Assembly (NCBI RefSeq): GCF_004402375.1
Contig: NZ_SOGJ01000011.1
Coordinates: 186,001-250,000, forward strand
Direction: 5' to 3'
From: Cryobacterium breve
GTDB lineage: Bacteria > Actinomycetota > Actinomycetes > Actinomycetales > Microbacteriaceae
DNA length: 64,000 nt
Below the pieces are notes generated by a model. The model searched no databases and had not been told where the DNA came from. It was given only the letters and a program-made list of their open reading frames with translations. The translations under genes were made by a program, and so were the position numbers. Below are positions 53,217-62,003 of this stretch, one piece after another (the stretch's first letter is position 1; each line of letters opens with the position of its first letter).

Positions 53217-54186
53217 CGAAACCTTCTCCGGTCAGTGCCACGAAGCGTTCTTCCAGGCTGGATTCCTCGATCAGGAAACCGCGCACGCGAACACCGCCGG
53301 CCACGAGGGCCGCGATGATGGTCTCCGGCTGGCCGGTCAGGCCGGTCAACAGGTCTCGGGGCAGCGGAGCCGCGACCCACGGGTCCTGTTCGGGCACGTC
53401 GCTCTGCACCGGGGTGAGGCCGAGTCGGGTCAGCACGGCGGATGCCGCGGCGGCATCCGGTGTGCGCACGCGCACCCGCGTCTGGCCGACGTGACGCAGG
53501 TCGGCCAGCGTGCCCTGGGCCACGAGGTTGCCGCCGCTCATCACCGCGGCGTGGGTGCACATCTGCTCCACCTCGGCGAGCAGGTGGCTCGAGACGAAAA
53601 CCGTGGTGCCCTCGGCCGCAAGCGACCGCACCAGGCTGCGCACCTCGCGGGTGCCCTGCGGGTCGAGCCCGTTGGTGGGCTCGTCGAGCACGAGCAGTTC
53701 CCTCGGCTGCAACAGCGCGTTGGCGATGCCGAGTCGCTGCTTCATTCCGAGCGAGTAGGCAGCCACCTTTTTGCCGGCGGCGTGAGTGAGTCCCACCCGC
53801 GCCACGGCCTGCTCGACCCGCGCGGCGCGCGTGCGGGACGGGGCGTTGCGGTCGGCCGTGTCGAGCCGGCGTAGGTTGGCGGCCCCGGAGAGGAACGGGT
53901 AGAACGCGGGCCCCTCCACGAGTGCCCCGACGCGGGGAAGCACGTCGTGAAGACTGTCGGGCATGCTCTGGCCCAGAACACGAATCTGGCCGCCGCTGGC
54001 CTGGGTCAGGCCGAGCAGCATGCGAATGCTGGTGGTCTTGCCAGAGCCGTTGGGGCCGAGAAACCCGAAGACCGACCCGCGCGGAACGGCCAGGTTTATT
54101 TCGTTCACGGCGATCTGCCCGCCGAAGCGCTTGGTGAGACCCCGGCTCTCGATCGCAAGATCGGGAGCCGGGGTGACGGATGTCAC
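53203..54186 (-). CDS. ABC transporter ATP-binding protein
   Basis: 327-residue ATPase with Walker A FLGPNGSGKTTSIRML, Q loop LTQASGGQI, signature YSLGMKQRLGIANALL (LSGGQ position reads SLGMK, as in many drug/bacitracin exporters), Walker B LLVLDEPTNGLDP and H loop VFVSSHLL. It partners with the permease encoded next. GTG at 54186 lies 13 nt after the LolA-like gene stop; no strong ribosome site is seen, so translation may be coupled. Confidence 0.92.
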
Positions 54187-54199
54187 TGTGTCGTGATCA

Positions 54200-55372
54200 T
54201 TAGGCGTCGGCGGCGGCCTGGAGCAGCTCCACCGGAACGGATCCGGCGAAGACACGACCGTCGTCAGCCAGGAACACGTTGACGAGAGCGGTGGAGAAAA
54301 GCTGCCCACCGTCGACCGCAGTCGCAAGTTCCGACAGCATCGGGTTGGCACTGAGTTCGGATGGAACGGATGCCGCGGGCACCTCCACGATGGCGTCCCA
54401 GCCGGTTCCCGTCACGACGGGAAGGTTCTCGGCCGGGATCTCGGGCTTGGGCTGATCGGCAGGCATCTCGGGCATGACCGGCAGGGCGACCTCTTCAACG
54501 GTGGCGCCGGCCGGTGGGGTGAAGTCGAACAGGTCGGCAGACGGTGTGCTGAAGTCGACGTCGGTGAAGCCGACCTGGAAGGCCGGGTCGTCCTGACCGT
54601 CGGCACGCACGGTGACCTGCAACGGCACGCCCGTCTCGGAGTCGACGGAGATGGACACCGATTCGACGAGGGTCTGGGTGGCCTTGGGAGTGAGCACCAG
54701 CTCGTAGGCGGTGCGTCCGGCCACCGTGCCGTCGGTGCCGACCGAGACGGTGGTGCTCGGGTCGATCTCGCTGAGGAAGCGGTCGGCGACCTGCGAGGGC
54801 GTCGAGAGGTCGGCGGGGGCGGTGGCTGCCATCTCGGCGATCTTCGCCTGAGCGGCGGCCCGGGCTTCGGCGGGGATGGCCAGGTGGCTGGCGGTGTTCG
54901 TCTCGGAGTCGTAGGTCCAGACTTCCGTGCCGTTACTCACCACGTTGCGCTCGGCCATACGGTCTTGGATCTGCACGCGGGCCTTCGCGGGGCCGTCGGC
55001 ATCGCTGCCGTCGACGTAGACCCTGGCCGTGTGGGCTCCGCTGAAGAGTTCCATGACGGATGCGAGAACGCCTGTTGCCGCAGCCCCGGTCTCAGCCGTG
55101 CCCTCCGGCGCGGACTCGGACGTCGACTCCTCCATGGACCCGGACATGCCGGCGCCGAGGTCGATGTCGGGCAGGCCCAACTCAGCGGTCTTCTCGACGG
55201 TTCCGGAGAAGGCGTTCACGGTGCTGTCGCTAACCATCAGGAGGACCTGCTCGGGCGTCTTGTCGGGCAAGTCGACGGCCGCACCGGCCTGCAGCGGCAC
55301 AGCGAGCACGCCGGCGACGATGACGACGGGAACGACGATGGCGGGGAACCACTTGACTGAATTGCGTGACAT
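54200..55372 (-). CDS. Exported LolA-like/DUF2092-type protein
   Basis: 390 residues with a Sec signal (residues 1-33, ending LQAGAA) and no lipobox. The mature part contains TEVWTYDSETNTASHL and GRTAYELVLTPKA...VSISVDSETGVPLQV, the strand pattern of LolA/LolB-like lipoprotein-carrier folds seen in actinobacterial sigma-regulatory or lipid-binding proteins. It heads an operon with an ABC exporter, so it may accept or sense the exported molecule. ATG at 55372 preferred over a TTG 6 nt upstream. Function inferred only from fold and context. Confidence 0.75.
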   Translation of the reverse strand: MSRNSVKWFPAIVVPVVIVAGVLAVPLQAGAAVDLPDKTPEQVLLMVSDSTVNAFSGTVEKTAELGLPDIDLGAGMSGSMEESTSESAPEGTAETGAAATGVLASVMELFSGAHTARVYVDGSDADGPAKARVQIQDRMAERNVVSNGTEVWTYDSETNTASHLAIPAEARAAAQAKIAEMAATAPADLSTPSQVADRFLSEIDPSTTVSVGTDGTVAGRTAYELVLTPKATQTLVESVSISVDSETGVPLQVTVRADGQDDPAFQVGFTDVDFSTPSADLFDFTPPAGATVEEVALPVMPEMPADQPKPEIPAENLPVVTGTGWDAIVEVPAASVPSELSANPMLSELATAVDGGQLFSTALVNVFLADDGRVFAGSVPVELLQAAADA

Positions 55373-55488
55373 GATCAACGACCTGTTCCGAAACGATTCA
55401 TACTATGATGCTACGCCGAGGCTCTGACAGTGGGCTTGGAATCCCGCTGGGAGGTTGCCCACAAACAGCGGCGCGGAGCCGGGCACGC

Positions 55489-55815
55489 CTAGCCGAAGAG
55501 TTCGCCCAGCCAGTTGTCCTTCTTCTTGGGCCGATACCCGTCACGATTGTCGTAGCCACGGTCCCGGTCGTCGTGGCTCCGATCACGGTCGCCGTATTGC
55601 GGCGCGCGGGTGCGCGGGTCCGGGTATTGCTGCACCGGTGTGGCGGCAACCGGCTGGACCGGTGCAGCCTGAGCGAATTCCTTTTCGGCCCGGTCGAGGA
55701 TCTTGTCCAGCTCGCCTCGGTCGAGCCACACGCCGCGGCAATCGGGGCAGTAGTCGATTTCCACGCCACTGCGTTCAGTCATGACGAGGGTGGTTGAGTC
55801 GTTGGGGCACTTCAT
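55489..55815 (-). CDS. TFIIB-type zinc-ribbon protein
   Basis: 108 residues. The N-terminal 45 residues are a zf-TFIIB zinc ribbon: MKCPNDSTT and YCPDCRGVWLDRGELDKIL, supplying three cysteines plus a likely fourth ligand. The C-terminal half is low-complexity, rich in Arg, Asp and Tyr (RDRSHDDRDRGYDNRD). ATG at 55815 is fixed by GGAGGA 5 nt upstream. Family members are small regulators or nucleic-acid-binding proteins of unknown role. Confidence 0.85.
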   Translation of the reverse strand: MKCPNDSTTLVMTERSGVEIDYCPDCRGVWLDRGELDKILDRAEKEFAQAAPVQPVAATPVQQYPDPRTRAPQYGDRDRSHDDRDRGYDNRDGYRPKKKDNWLGELFG

Positions 55816-55996
55816 GGGATCCTCCGGGACGTCGTGGGGTTCCGATCCTAGACAGCCAGACCGAGCTGATCCTGAGAGCCGCCGGGGACAGCGGTCGCCC
55901 CGGTGGGCAGTGGGGCGATTCCGGTTGGATCGGCGGCGCCATCCGCAACGAACGAATCGCGGGCAACGGTTGGCCGGGCACGGATGACTCCGCTCC

Positions 55997-56254
55997 CTAG
56001 TCTGCTGAGGCGTGTGGTGTCGCCCAATCCATGGAGTGCCGTACCTGGGTGGCAGTGAGGCGTGTGGTGCCGCCGCAGTTGGTGCATTCGTTGGCGTAAG
56101 ACTTCGCCAGAGGGAACAGAGGAACAAAGAACAGCGTGAATTTCGTGGACTTTTTCAGCACTTGCTGCTGTGCGAGAACCCCGCAGTATCCGCACACGAA
56201 CGAGACAACGTTTATCACCGCACGATGGGCACGGGTGCCGAAGAGAAGGAACAC
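55997..56254 (-). CDS. Zinc-ribbon domain protein (zinc_ribbon_15 type)
   Basis: 85 residues starting GTG at 56254: FLLFGTRAHR, VCGYCG, KFTLFFVPLFPLAKSY, CTNCGGTTRL. The two CxxC pairs form a zinc ribbon, and the hydrophobic FFVPLFP stretch between them is typical of this small family. GGGGAAG precedes the start. It begins 3 nt after the SRPBCC stop, so the two are probably cotranscribed. Role unknown. Confidence 0.8.
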   Translation of the reverse strand: MFLLFGTRAHRAVINVVSFVCGYCGVLAQQQVLKKSTKFTLFFVPLFPLAKSYANECTNCGGTTRLTATQVRHSMDWATPHASAD

Positions 56255-56257
56255 GAT

Positions 56258-56800
56258 CTACTTCCCCAGCGTCGCAGTGTGGTCGGGCATATTGGGAATG
56301 CTCTGGGCAGCTTCCGCCTTTTTCGACTTCGACACTGTGGTCGTTCCTGGCACCTGGGGGACCTTCCCGGCGCCGCCCTCAGCAAGGAATGCCAGCCGCC
56401 GCAGAGTCTCCACGTTGCGCATCCGGATCGCCGAGTCGCGAAGGAATAGGGGCACGAACCGGCCGGGGCCGGCGGTGGCGTCCTCGGTGATGCGCACGAT
56501 GCATCCGTTGCCTCGCGCTCTAACGTCGAGGGCCACATGGGCCTCGCCGACCGGCCAGCCACGCGCCCTGAAGAGCGCATGCCGGGGTGGGTCCCACTCC
56601 AAAGCAGACGTGGAATCGTCGATCAGGGCCGGCCAGACACCCACCGAGTGATGGATGCCGCTTCCTGCTTCCGGCCACGTCGCATCGACAGCCCGCATGC
56701 GGGAGGCTCCGACCACCCAGCTCGGGTAGAGCCAGCCATCGGCCAAAACCGCGAAGACGTTCTCGGGCGGGCAGTTCATGGTGTGGTGGTTAACGGCCAC
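56258..56800 (-). CDS. SRPBCC family protein
   Basis: 180 residues; the first 140 fit the START/polyketide-cyclase fold that binds hydrophobic ligands: NCPPENVFAVLADGWLYPSWVVGASRM, SVGVWPAL, and a C-terminal helix region ending NVETLRRLAFL. The last 35 residues are Lys/Thr-rich. GTG at 56800 has AGGTGA 4 nt upstream, and the gene follows the oxidoreductase stop by 4 nt. The pairing suggests a shared lipid or isoprenoid substrate, but this is inference. Confidence 0.82.
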   Translation of the reverse strand: MAVNHHTMNCPPENVFAVLADGWLYPSWVVGASRMRAVDATWPEAGSGIHHSVGVWPALIDDSTSALEWDPPRHALFRARGWPVGEAHVALDVRARGNGCIVRITEDATAGPGRFVPLFLRDSAIRMRNVETLRRLAFLAEGGAGKVPQVPGTTTVSKSKKAEAAQSIPNMPDHTATLGK

Positions 56801-56804
56801 AGTG

Positions 56805-58319
56805 TCACCTATTCTGGTCGGTCGTCATCTGGTCGGTCGATTTCTGGTCTGTCGGGGAAAGATCGGGCGCGGTGTGCACCCCGAGGTCGTGGCGAAGAGC
56901 ACTCAGCGCCGCGTGCCAGCCGGCCAGACCATGCACGCCCGGGCCCGGCGGTGTAGACGACGAGCATAGATACACCCCTCGCAAGGGAGTGCGCCAGGGG
57001 TCCGGGGACAGGACCGGCCGCCGGAGGAGTTGGGTCAGACTCACCTCGCCGGCCGAGATGTCCCCGCCGATGTAGTTGGGATTGAGCTGTTCCATATTCG
57101 TGGCGGTGCGACCCGTGCTGGCCAGGATCGTGTCGCGGAATCCCGGGGCGTACCGCTCGATCTGGCGCACGATCGCGTCGGTCTGGTCGATGGTGGAACC
57201 GCGTGGAACATGGGTGTACGCCCAGAGGGTGTGCTGACCGGCCGGAGCGCGACTAGGGTCGATGCCGCTGGGCTGGGACACGAGAACATAGGGCTCCTCG
57301 GCATGACCTCCGCGTGCGACGGCGTTCTCGGCCCGCCGCATCTGCGCCCGGGTGCCACCCACGTGCACGGTGCCCGCCGCCCGCAACTCGGTGGCCTGCC
57401 AGGGCACCGGATCCGAGATGGCGAAGTCGACCTTGGCGACGCCGTTGCCGTAGCGGAAGGCGCGAAGCTTTCTCGCGTAGGCATCGGGCAGCTCGCCCTC
57501 GGCGAGCCGCAGCAGCGCCCGAGGCGTCAGGTCCAGCATCACCACCCGGGCCGGTGGCAGGTCGTTCAGCCGCCGAACCTCGGTCGACGTGACGATCTCG
57601 CCACCGTGAGCGAGCAGATCGTCGACCAGCGCGGCCACGATCGCGCCGCTGCCGCCCACCGGGATCGGCCAACCGCCGGCGTGGGCATACGTGGCAAGAG
57701 TGAGACCGGCACCGGACGTGGCGATGCTGGGCAGGGCCCTGATCGTGTGCGCACCGACGCCGGTGAGCAGGGCGGGCGCGATCTCACCGGAGAAACGCAG
57801 GTCCCAGAGCGGACTGCCTTGTTCGAGTGCGCGCAAGCCGAAGCGCAAAGCGGTGGCCGGGTGCTGTGGCAGCCGCAGAAGCTGCGCACCGGTGAACTCG
57901 GCCACCTGCTCAGCATGAGACACGAGGGGCGCGAACAACCGGTTCCAGGCCGGTCCGTCTCGGCCCAGCTCGGCGACGGTCCGCGTCAGGCTGCGATAGG
58001 CGAGGCCCGCGGTGCCGCCCGGCAACGGGTGGCCGTAGGAGACCTCCGGAACGACCAATTCGATCCGATCCGCGAGCCCGAACCGTTGAAAGAACTGGGA
58101 AGCCAAGGCAAGCGGGTGCACGGCGGAGCAGACGTCGTGGTGGAAGCCCGGCAGGGTTAGTTCCGCTGTGGCGGCGCCGCCACCAACGCCGGCGGACTTT
58201 TCGTAGACGCGCACGGAGAGCCCGGCTCTGGCCAGGGTCACCGCCGCGGCCAGGCCATTCGGCCCGGAGCCGACCACGATCGCGTCGACGTCCGTCACTT
58301 TTCGCTGCCCAGTCACCAT
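56805..58319 (-). CDS. Phytoene desaturase-like FAD-dependent oxidoreductase
   Basis: 504-residue flavoprotein with the N-terminal dinucleotide fold AIVVGSGPNGLAAAVTLARAG followed by VYEKSAGVGGG, the middle block VGGSGAIVAALVDDLLAHGGEI, and a C-terminal FAD loop YLCSSSTPPGPGVHGLAG. It belongs to the carotenoid desaturase/isomerase and amine-oxidase superfamily. No other carotenoid genes are here, so the substrate is open. ATG at 58319 follows GGGGGA. It is divergent from the HTH gene with a 252-nt spacer that holds the HTH operator near its far end. Confidence 0.85.
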   Translation of the reverse strand: MVTGQRKVTDVDAIVVGSGPNGLAAAVTLARAGLSVRVYEKSAGVGGGAATAELTLPGFHHDVCSAVHPLALASQFFQRFGLADRIELVVPEVSYGHPLPGGTAGLAYRSLTRTVAELGRDGPAWNRLFAPLVSHAEQVAEFTGAQLLRLPQHPATALRFGLRALEQGSPLWDLRFSGEIAPALLTGVGAHTIRALPSIATSGAGLTLATYAHAGGWPIPVGGSGAIVAALVDDLLAHGGEIVTSTEVRRLNDLPPARVVMLDLTPRALLRLAEGELPDAYARKLRAFRYGNGVAKVDFAISDPVPWQATELRAAGTVHVGGTRAQMRRAENAVARGGHAEEPYVLVSQPSGIDPSRAPAGQHTLWAYTHVPRGSTIDQTDAIVRQIERYAPGFRDTILASTGRTATNMEQLNPNYIGGDISAGEVSLTQLLRRPVLSPDPWRTPLRGVYLCSSSTPPGPGVHGLAGWHAALSALRHDLGVHTAPDLSPTDQKSTDQMTTDQNR

Positions 58320-58552
58320 CTCATCCCCCACTCGTTCTCGGAAGAGTTTCCCCGTCGGCCCTGACATCGTTCACAGGAACCAGGTCGCCGGCGGCCGCCC
58401 CACGCCCCACGTCGATGACGACGCCACGCCTGCTTCCGACGCAAAGCCGCGGAGCCGCGCCGCCGAGCCGGAGGCATGCGGATGGGTGCCGACACTCGGG
58501 CACACTGGGCCCACTCGCGTCCTTCTGAATCGAACCCGTCGTCGCCCACTAT

Positions 58553-58570
58553 CGTCAACTAGTATTGACG
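58553..58570. promoter_or_regulatory. Operator O1 and leaderless promoter of the small HTH gene
   Basis: CGTCAACTAGTATTGACG is an 18-bp inverted repeat (CGTCAAC-N4-ATTGACG, one mismatch). The -10 hexamer TAGTAT (58560-58565) lies inside it and ends 6 nt before the ATG at 58572. Binding would block the promoter, implying autorepression. Confidence 0.7.
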
Positions 58571-58571
58571 A

Positions 58572-58787
58572 ATGCAGGCGGAGCGATTGAAGACACTGGT
58601 CGGAGCGATGGACGGCAAGGGACCAGCTGAGGCACTGCAAATCATTGCCGAGCTCCATCGAGAGGTGGGGCGCAGTGAGGCAGGCCTCGTTCGCAGTGCC
58701 CGTCAGGCCGGGCTGTCTTGGGAAGCCATTGCCCAGTGCCTCGGCGTCACCAAGCAGGCTGTCCACAAAAAGTACGGCAAACGGTAG
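58572..58787 (+). CDS. Small helix-turn-helix regulator (71 aa)
   Basis: A 71-residue soluble protein. The C-terminus LSWEAIAQCLGVTKQAVHKKYGKR (from about residue 47) is a helix-turn-helix resembling sigma region 4; the N-terminal 45 residues form two helices, probably for dimerisation. Its promoter and the next gene carry the same palindrome, CGTCAAC-N4-GTTGACG, so it is the likely repressor of itself and the serine hydrolase. Start ATG is 6 nt after TAGTAT (leaderless). Stop at 58785-58787. Confidence 0.8.
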   Translation: MQAERLKTLVGAMDGKGPAEALQIIAELHREVGRSEAGLVRSARQAGLSWEAIAQCLGVTKQAVHKKYGKR

Positions 58788-58952
58788 CACGCAGTCAGAG
58801 AGCCACGCCAGCACCGAGGATCACACCGCCTCGTCGAAATGCATGGACGGTTCAGGACCCGACTGTTCAGCGATGACTTCTATGCGTTTTCGCCTCAGCC
58901 TGCTGCACCATCACTTCGCAGCGAGACTGCGGTGCCACCGAATCAACATTTG

Positions 58953-58970
58953 CGTCAACCAACGTTGACT
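58953..58970 (+). promoter_or_regulatory. Operator O2 overlapping the -35 box of the serine hydrolase gene
   Basis: CGTCAACCAACGTTGACT matches CGTCAAC-N4-GTTGACG with one end mismatch. Its right arm contains TTGACT (58965-58970), the presumed -35 hexamer. Confidence 0.7.
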
Positions 58971-58994
58971 TTTGGCGAATGGATCACCTATGGT
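58965..58994 (+). promoter_or_regulatory. Promoter of the serine hydrolase gene
   Basis: TTGACT (58965-58970) and TATGGT (58989-58994) spaced by 18 nt. Transcription would start near 59001, just before operator O3, leaving a leader of about 57 nt. Confidence 0.6.
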
Positions 58995-59008
58995 CAGACT
59001 ATAGGCAT

Positions 59009-59026
59009 CGTCAACAAAGGTTGACG
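59009..59026 (+). promoter_or_regulatory. Operator O3 downstream of the serine hydrolase promoter
   Basis: CGTCAACAAAGGTTGACG is a perfect 7-4-7 inverted repeat. It lies at about +9 to +26. Its centre is 56 nt from that of O2, so both could be bound at once around the promoter. Confidence 0.75.
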
Positions 59027-59057
59027 AACAACGAGAACGTGCGGAAAGAGAGCCTTC

Positions 59058-60044
59058 GTGACGATTGGGTGGAGTGGGGATGCTGAACTTGTTCGCGCTG
59101 TGGGCCGCGTCTTCCGTTCGACCGGAGCAGCAGCAGTGGCAGTGATCACCCCTCAGGGCGGATTGACCGCAACGGTGGGTGCGGACCACCATGCCACCTT
59201 CGAGATCGGCTCGATCTCGAAGGCACTCACGGGCATGTTGTATCGGGACGCGACCGAGCGCAGTCTCGTCTCGCAGACGACGGACCTTTGCGACTTGCTT
59301 TCGCTCGAGGGCCGTGGAGAGGTCGGCTCAGTGCGCCTGAGTTCCCTGGCCATTCACCGTTCCGGCCTTCCGGGCTTACCTCCCGGGATGCATCCACTTC
59401 GCCGCACCGTCGACTTCTGGTCCCGAGGGCACAACCCTTACGGTGATTCGCTCGCTGATCTCCTCGAACAGACTCGCAACGTGCGAGTTGGCTCCCCCCG
59501 ACCCAGGTACTCGAACCTCGGTTTTCAGTTGCTCGGGCACGCCGTGGCGCAAGCCGCCGGGACTACCTATGAACGACTCCTGCAGTCTGTCCTGGGCGAG
59601 GGATTCTCGACGCCCATTCGACCTGAGGACCTTGGGCCGATGGCTCTGACGGGGTTCAGCCGATTCGGACGCCCACTGCCCGCTTGGGTAGGTGAGGGGC
59701 TCGCGCCTGCAGGAGGTGTCCGCGCGACGATAGGCACGATGCGCGGCTTCCTCAGCTCGATCCTCGACGGATCAACTCGGGGTCTATCCGCGCTCGAGCC
59801 GGTCTCACAATTCTCGTCCAGGGTCGGTATCGGTGCAGGGTGGATCACCCTTGAGTTCCAGGGCCGCGCAATCACCTGGCACAACGGCAGTACCGGGGGG
59901 TTCAGCAGCTGGATCGGCCTCGACCGAGATGCGGGCGTCGGAGTTGTTGTGCTCGCGGCAGTCCATGGATCTGTCGACAGGCAGGGATTTCGCCTCCTAA
60001 CGGAGTTCGCCCGATCCCGGGGCCGAACAACCGCCACCGGCTGA
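59058..60044 (+). CDS. Class C beta-lactamase-family serine hydrolase
   Basis: 328 residues. SxxK motif is SISK (Ser52, Lys55), the second motif is YSN (RPRYSNLGF) and the third is HNGSTGG in place of KTG, as in DD-peptidase-like and esterase-like relatives rather than true AmpC. There is no signal peptide, so it should act in the cytosol, unlike secreted beta-lactamases. GTG at 59058 follows GGAAAGAGAG. Operators O2 and O3 place it under the small HTH regulator. The substrate is unknown; antibiotic resistance should not be assumed. Confidence 0.85.
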   Translation: MTIGWSGDAELVRAVGRVFRSTGAAAVAVITPQGGLTATVGADHHATFEIGSISKALTGMLYRDATERSLVSQTTDLCDLLSLEGRGEVGSVRLSSLAIHRSGLPGLPPGMHPLRRTVDFWSRGHNPYGDSLADLLEQTRNVRVGSPRPRYSNLGFQLLGHAVAQAAGTTYERLLQSVLGEGFSTPIRPEDLGPMALTGFSRFGRPLPAWVGEGLAPAGGVRATIGTMRGFLSSILDGSTRGLSALEPVSQFSSRVGIGAGWITLEFQGRAITWHNGSTGGFSSWIGLDRDAGVGVVVLAAVHGSVDRQGFRLLTEFARSRGRTTATG

Positions 60045-60159
60045 CGATTGGCGTGCAGCATGATCGAGAGAGCAGCCAAAGACCTCCCCGGCACGGTATC
60101 CTCGACGCTGCTCCCGTCTGACAAGACGCTGCTCTGCTCGAGCACCACCCCCGAGTCCC

Positions 60160-60181
60160 CACAGCCACAGCATTGGCTGTG
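60160..60181 (+). terminator. Hairpin downstream of the serine hydrolase gene
   Basis: CACAGCCA (60160-60167) pairs with TGGCTGTG (60174-60181) over a 6-nt loop, followed by CCTTTCTGC. It lies 115 nt past the stop. Confidence 0.45.
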
Positions 60182-60229
60182 CCTTTCTGCTCCCTGCGGC
60201 GACCCTGTGTGATCGCTCCTTCGATTCTC

Positions 60230-60252
60230 TCAGTGGACGCCATCTCCACTGA
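60230..60252. repeat. 8-bp inverted repeat between the hydrolase and sigma factor genes
   Basis: TCAGTGGA (60230-60237) and TCCACTGA (60245-60252) separated by 7 nt. It could be a terminator for either convergent gene or a protein-binding site. Confidence 0.4.
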
Positions 60253-60413
60253 CGAGTAGTGAACTCATCCTGGGCCGTCGGATGCGTGGCAAAGAATCCG
60301 ACCACAGACTCGCGTGACTGAGCGGCCAAGATGCAGCCGGCCGAGGAATACCTGCGTTCTCGGCACGTTCCGGATTGCGCTGCGCGACACCGTGTCACGC
60401 GGCGCGCGTCGGG

Positions 60414-61430
60414 TCACTCTCGCAGGTAGAGCTCGAGCGCCGGCGTGCGCATCATCGCCAAGGCTCGCTTCTCAATCTGGCGAATTCTTTCTCGGGTCAC
60501 ACCTTCCCGGACGGCGATTTGATCGAGGGTGCGAGGTTGATCACCGTTCAACCCGAACCGGGACTCCAGGATCATGCGCTCACGTGTGGGCAGCGCATCA
60601 AGGTGAAAAGTGATGTCAGAGCGGCGCAGGGCAAGCGCCGCATATTCCTCTGGCTGGGGCAGGTCGTCGTCCATGATCAGCTCCGAGATGTCGGCTAAGC
60701 CCTCCCCGAGCGGGGTCTGATAAGAGATGGGCTCGACGTCCCAATCGAGAAATGCCCGCACGTCGGCCATCGGTGCACGGCAGGCCTCGGCAAGCTCCGC
60801 CAGGGTGGGCTCGCGGTGCAGGGAGCCGGTCAGGTCGCTGCGGATGCGTTTGATCTTGTTGAGCTTCTCCACTGCGTGCAACGGGATCCGGATGGTTCGA
60901 GCAGCACCAACCATGCCGCGGTGGATGGACTGCCGGATCCACCAGACTCCATAGGTAGAGAATTTGAACCCGGTTGTGTAGTCAAATTTTTCCACGGCAC
61001 GCAGCAGGCCGAGGTTACCGTCCTGGATGAGGTCCATGATCGGAATCCGGCGGCCGGAGTAGTGCTTGGCGACGCTGACCACCAGGCGCAAGTTGGCCTC
61101 AATAAACCGTGTTTTCGACCGGTCACCGTCCCGAACCAGCCAGATGAGGTCCCGGGTCAGAGCCGGATCGGCGACACCCCGGGCGAGACGAGCGGCCGCG
61201 ATCAGGCCCACCTCCATCCGCCGACCCAGGTTAATCTCATCCGCCGCGGTGAGAAGATCCACCCGTCCGATTTTTCGCAGGTAGAAACCGAACGTGTCCG
61301 TTGCGCCCCGAGCAACTCGTGCCAGCGAGGGACGAGGCACGGATACGGGTGGGGCTGCGGTCCAGGCAGGTTGAGCCGATTCGGAGTCAGACACCTCCAC
61401 GGCCACGGCGTCTTCGTCCGGCGCACTCAC
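60414..61430 (-). CDS. RNA polymerase sigma-70 family factor (group 2, SigB/HrdB-like)
   Basis: 338 residues with regions 1.2 to 4.2 of primary-type sigma factors: DLLTAADEINLGRRME, ANLRLVVSVAKHYSGRRIPIMDLIQ..., FKFSTYGVWWIRQSIHRG, region 3 EPTLAELAEACRAP, and region 4.2 VTRERIRQIEKRALAMMR. Region 1.1 is short and unlike the acidic domain of the principal sigma, so this is probably an alternative growth-phase or stress sigma. GTG at 61430 is the best start; ribosome site is weak. It stands alone on the minus strand. Confidence 0.92.
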   Translation of the reverse strand: MSAPDEDAVAVEVSDSESAQPAWTAAPPVSVPRPSLARVARGATDTFGFYLRKIGRVDLLTAADEINLGRRMEVGLIAAARLARGVADPALTRDLIWLVRDGDRSKTRFIEANLRLVVSVAKHYSGRRIPIMDLIQDGNLGLLRAVEKFDYTTGFKFSTYGVWWIRQSIHRGMVGAARTIRIPLHAVEKLNKIKRIRSDLTGSLHREPTLAELAEACRAPMADVRAFLDWDVEPISYQTPLGEGLADISELIMDDDLPQPEEYAALALRRSDITFHLDALPTRERMILESRFGLNGDQPRTLDQIAVREGVTRERIRQIEKRALAMMRTPALELYLRE

Positions 61431-62003
61431 CGGGTGACCGACCTACTCGTGATGCTGACCACAGCACTCGCCGTCGACAGCACATACGGACTCGCCAGCG
61501 GCCGCGTCACAGCCGTCCCATGCAAACGTCATCGATCTGCTGGACGAACCCCAGCAAAACCAGGGCATGATTTGGCGTTCGTCTGCGACGCTGGATCAGC
61601 CAGGACATCGGAGAAACCTCGGTGCCGCTCACTCCGCAACGGGGGCTGAGGGAATCGTCGCTACCAAACATGGAAACCTAACCAAACATTTATGAGAAGA
61701 CGTTACACACTCGAAGCGGCCTCCTCTAGAGGCAAAATCGCGTTGAGTTGGGCCGAAAGTCGTACCCCTGGCAGCATGCGCATAATTCCGATCCTTAGCC
61801 CTGCAGCTTGCCTAGAATTTGGTCGTTTGAATTCACCATTCGCTCGCAGCCAGCGAAATGAGTCCGTTGCAGGCCTCCCTGTCCGGCGCGTGTGCGGGCG
61901 ATGGCAGCCTGCGATGCGGAGTGAGTAATCCGCCAGACGTTGACGGGGTCGGATACACCCCACCTACTCAACCCCCACCACGAGAAACGCAGATCACCTG
62001 TCG
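61431..62003. other. Intergenic region upstream of the sigma factor gene
   Basis: About 570 nt without a secure gene. A 54-codon minus-strand frame (61507-61671, product ending LVLLGFVQQIDDVCMGRL) has moderate G/C at third positions and could be a small gene, but no family is recognised. The stretch 61680-61860 is clearly AT-richer than the genome around it and contains short palindromes (CCTCTAGAGG). No sigma consensus was identified with confidence. Confidence 0.45.

Larger units (their letters stand above)
60045..60413. other. Intergenic region between convergent serine hydrolase and sigma factor genes
   Basis: No gene with convincing codon use was found in 369 nt. It holds the two hairpins at 60160-60181 and 60230-60252. 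Base composition is slightly less G+C-rich than the flanks. Confidence 0.5.

Noticed and set aside
59058-60044. Secreted beta-lactamase for drug resistance
   Set aside because: No signal peptide, and the third motif is HNG rather than KTG; a general serine hydrolase is the safer call.
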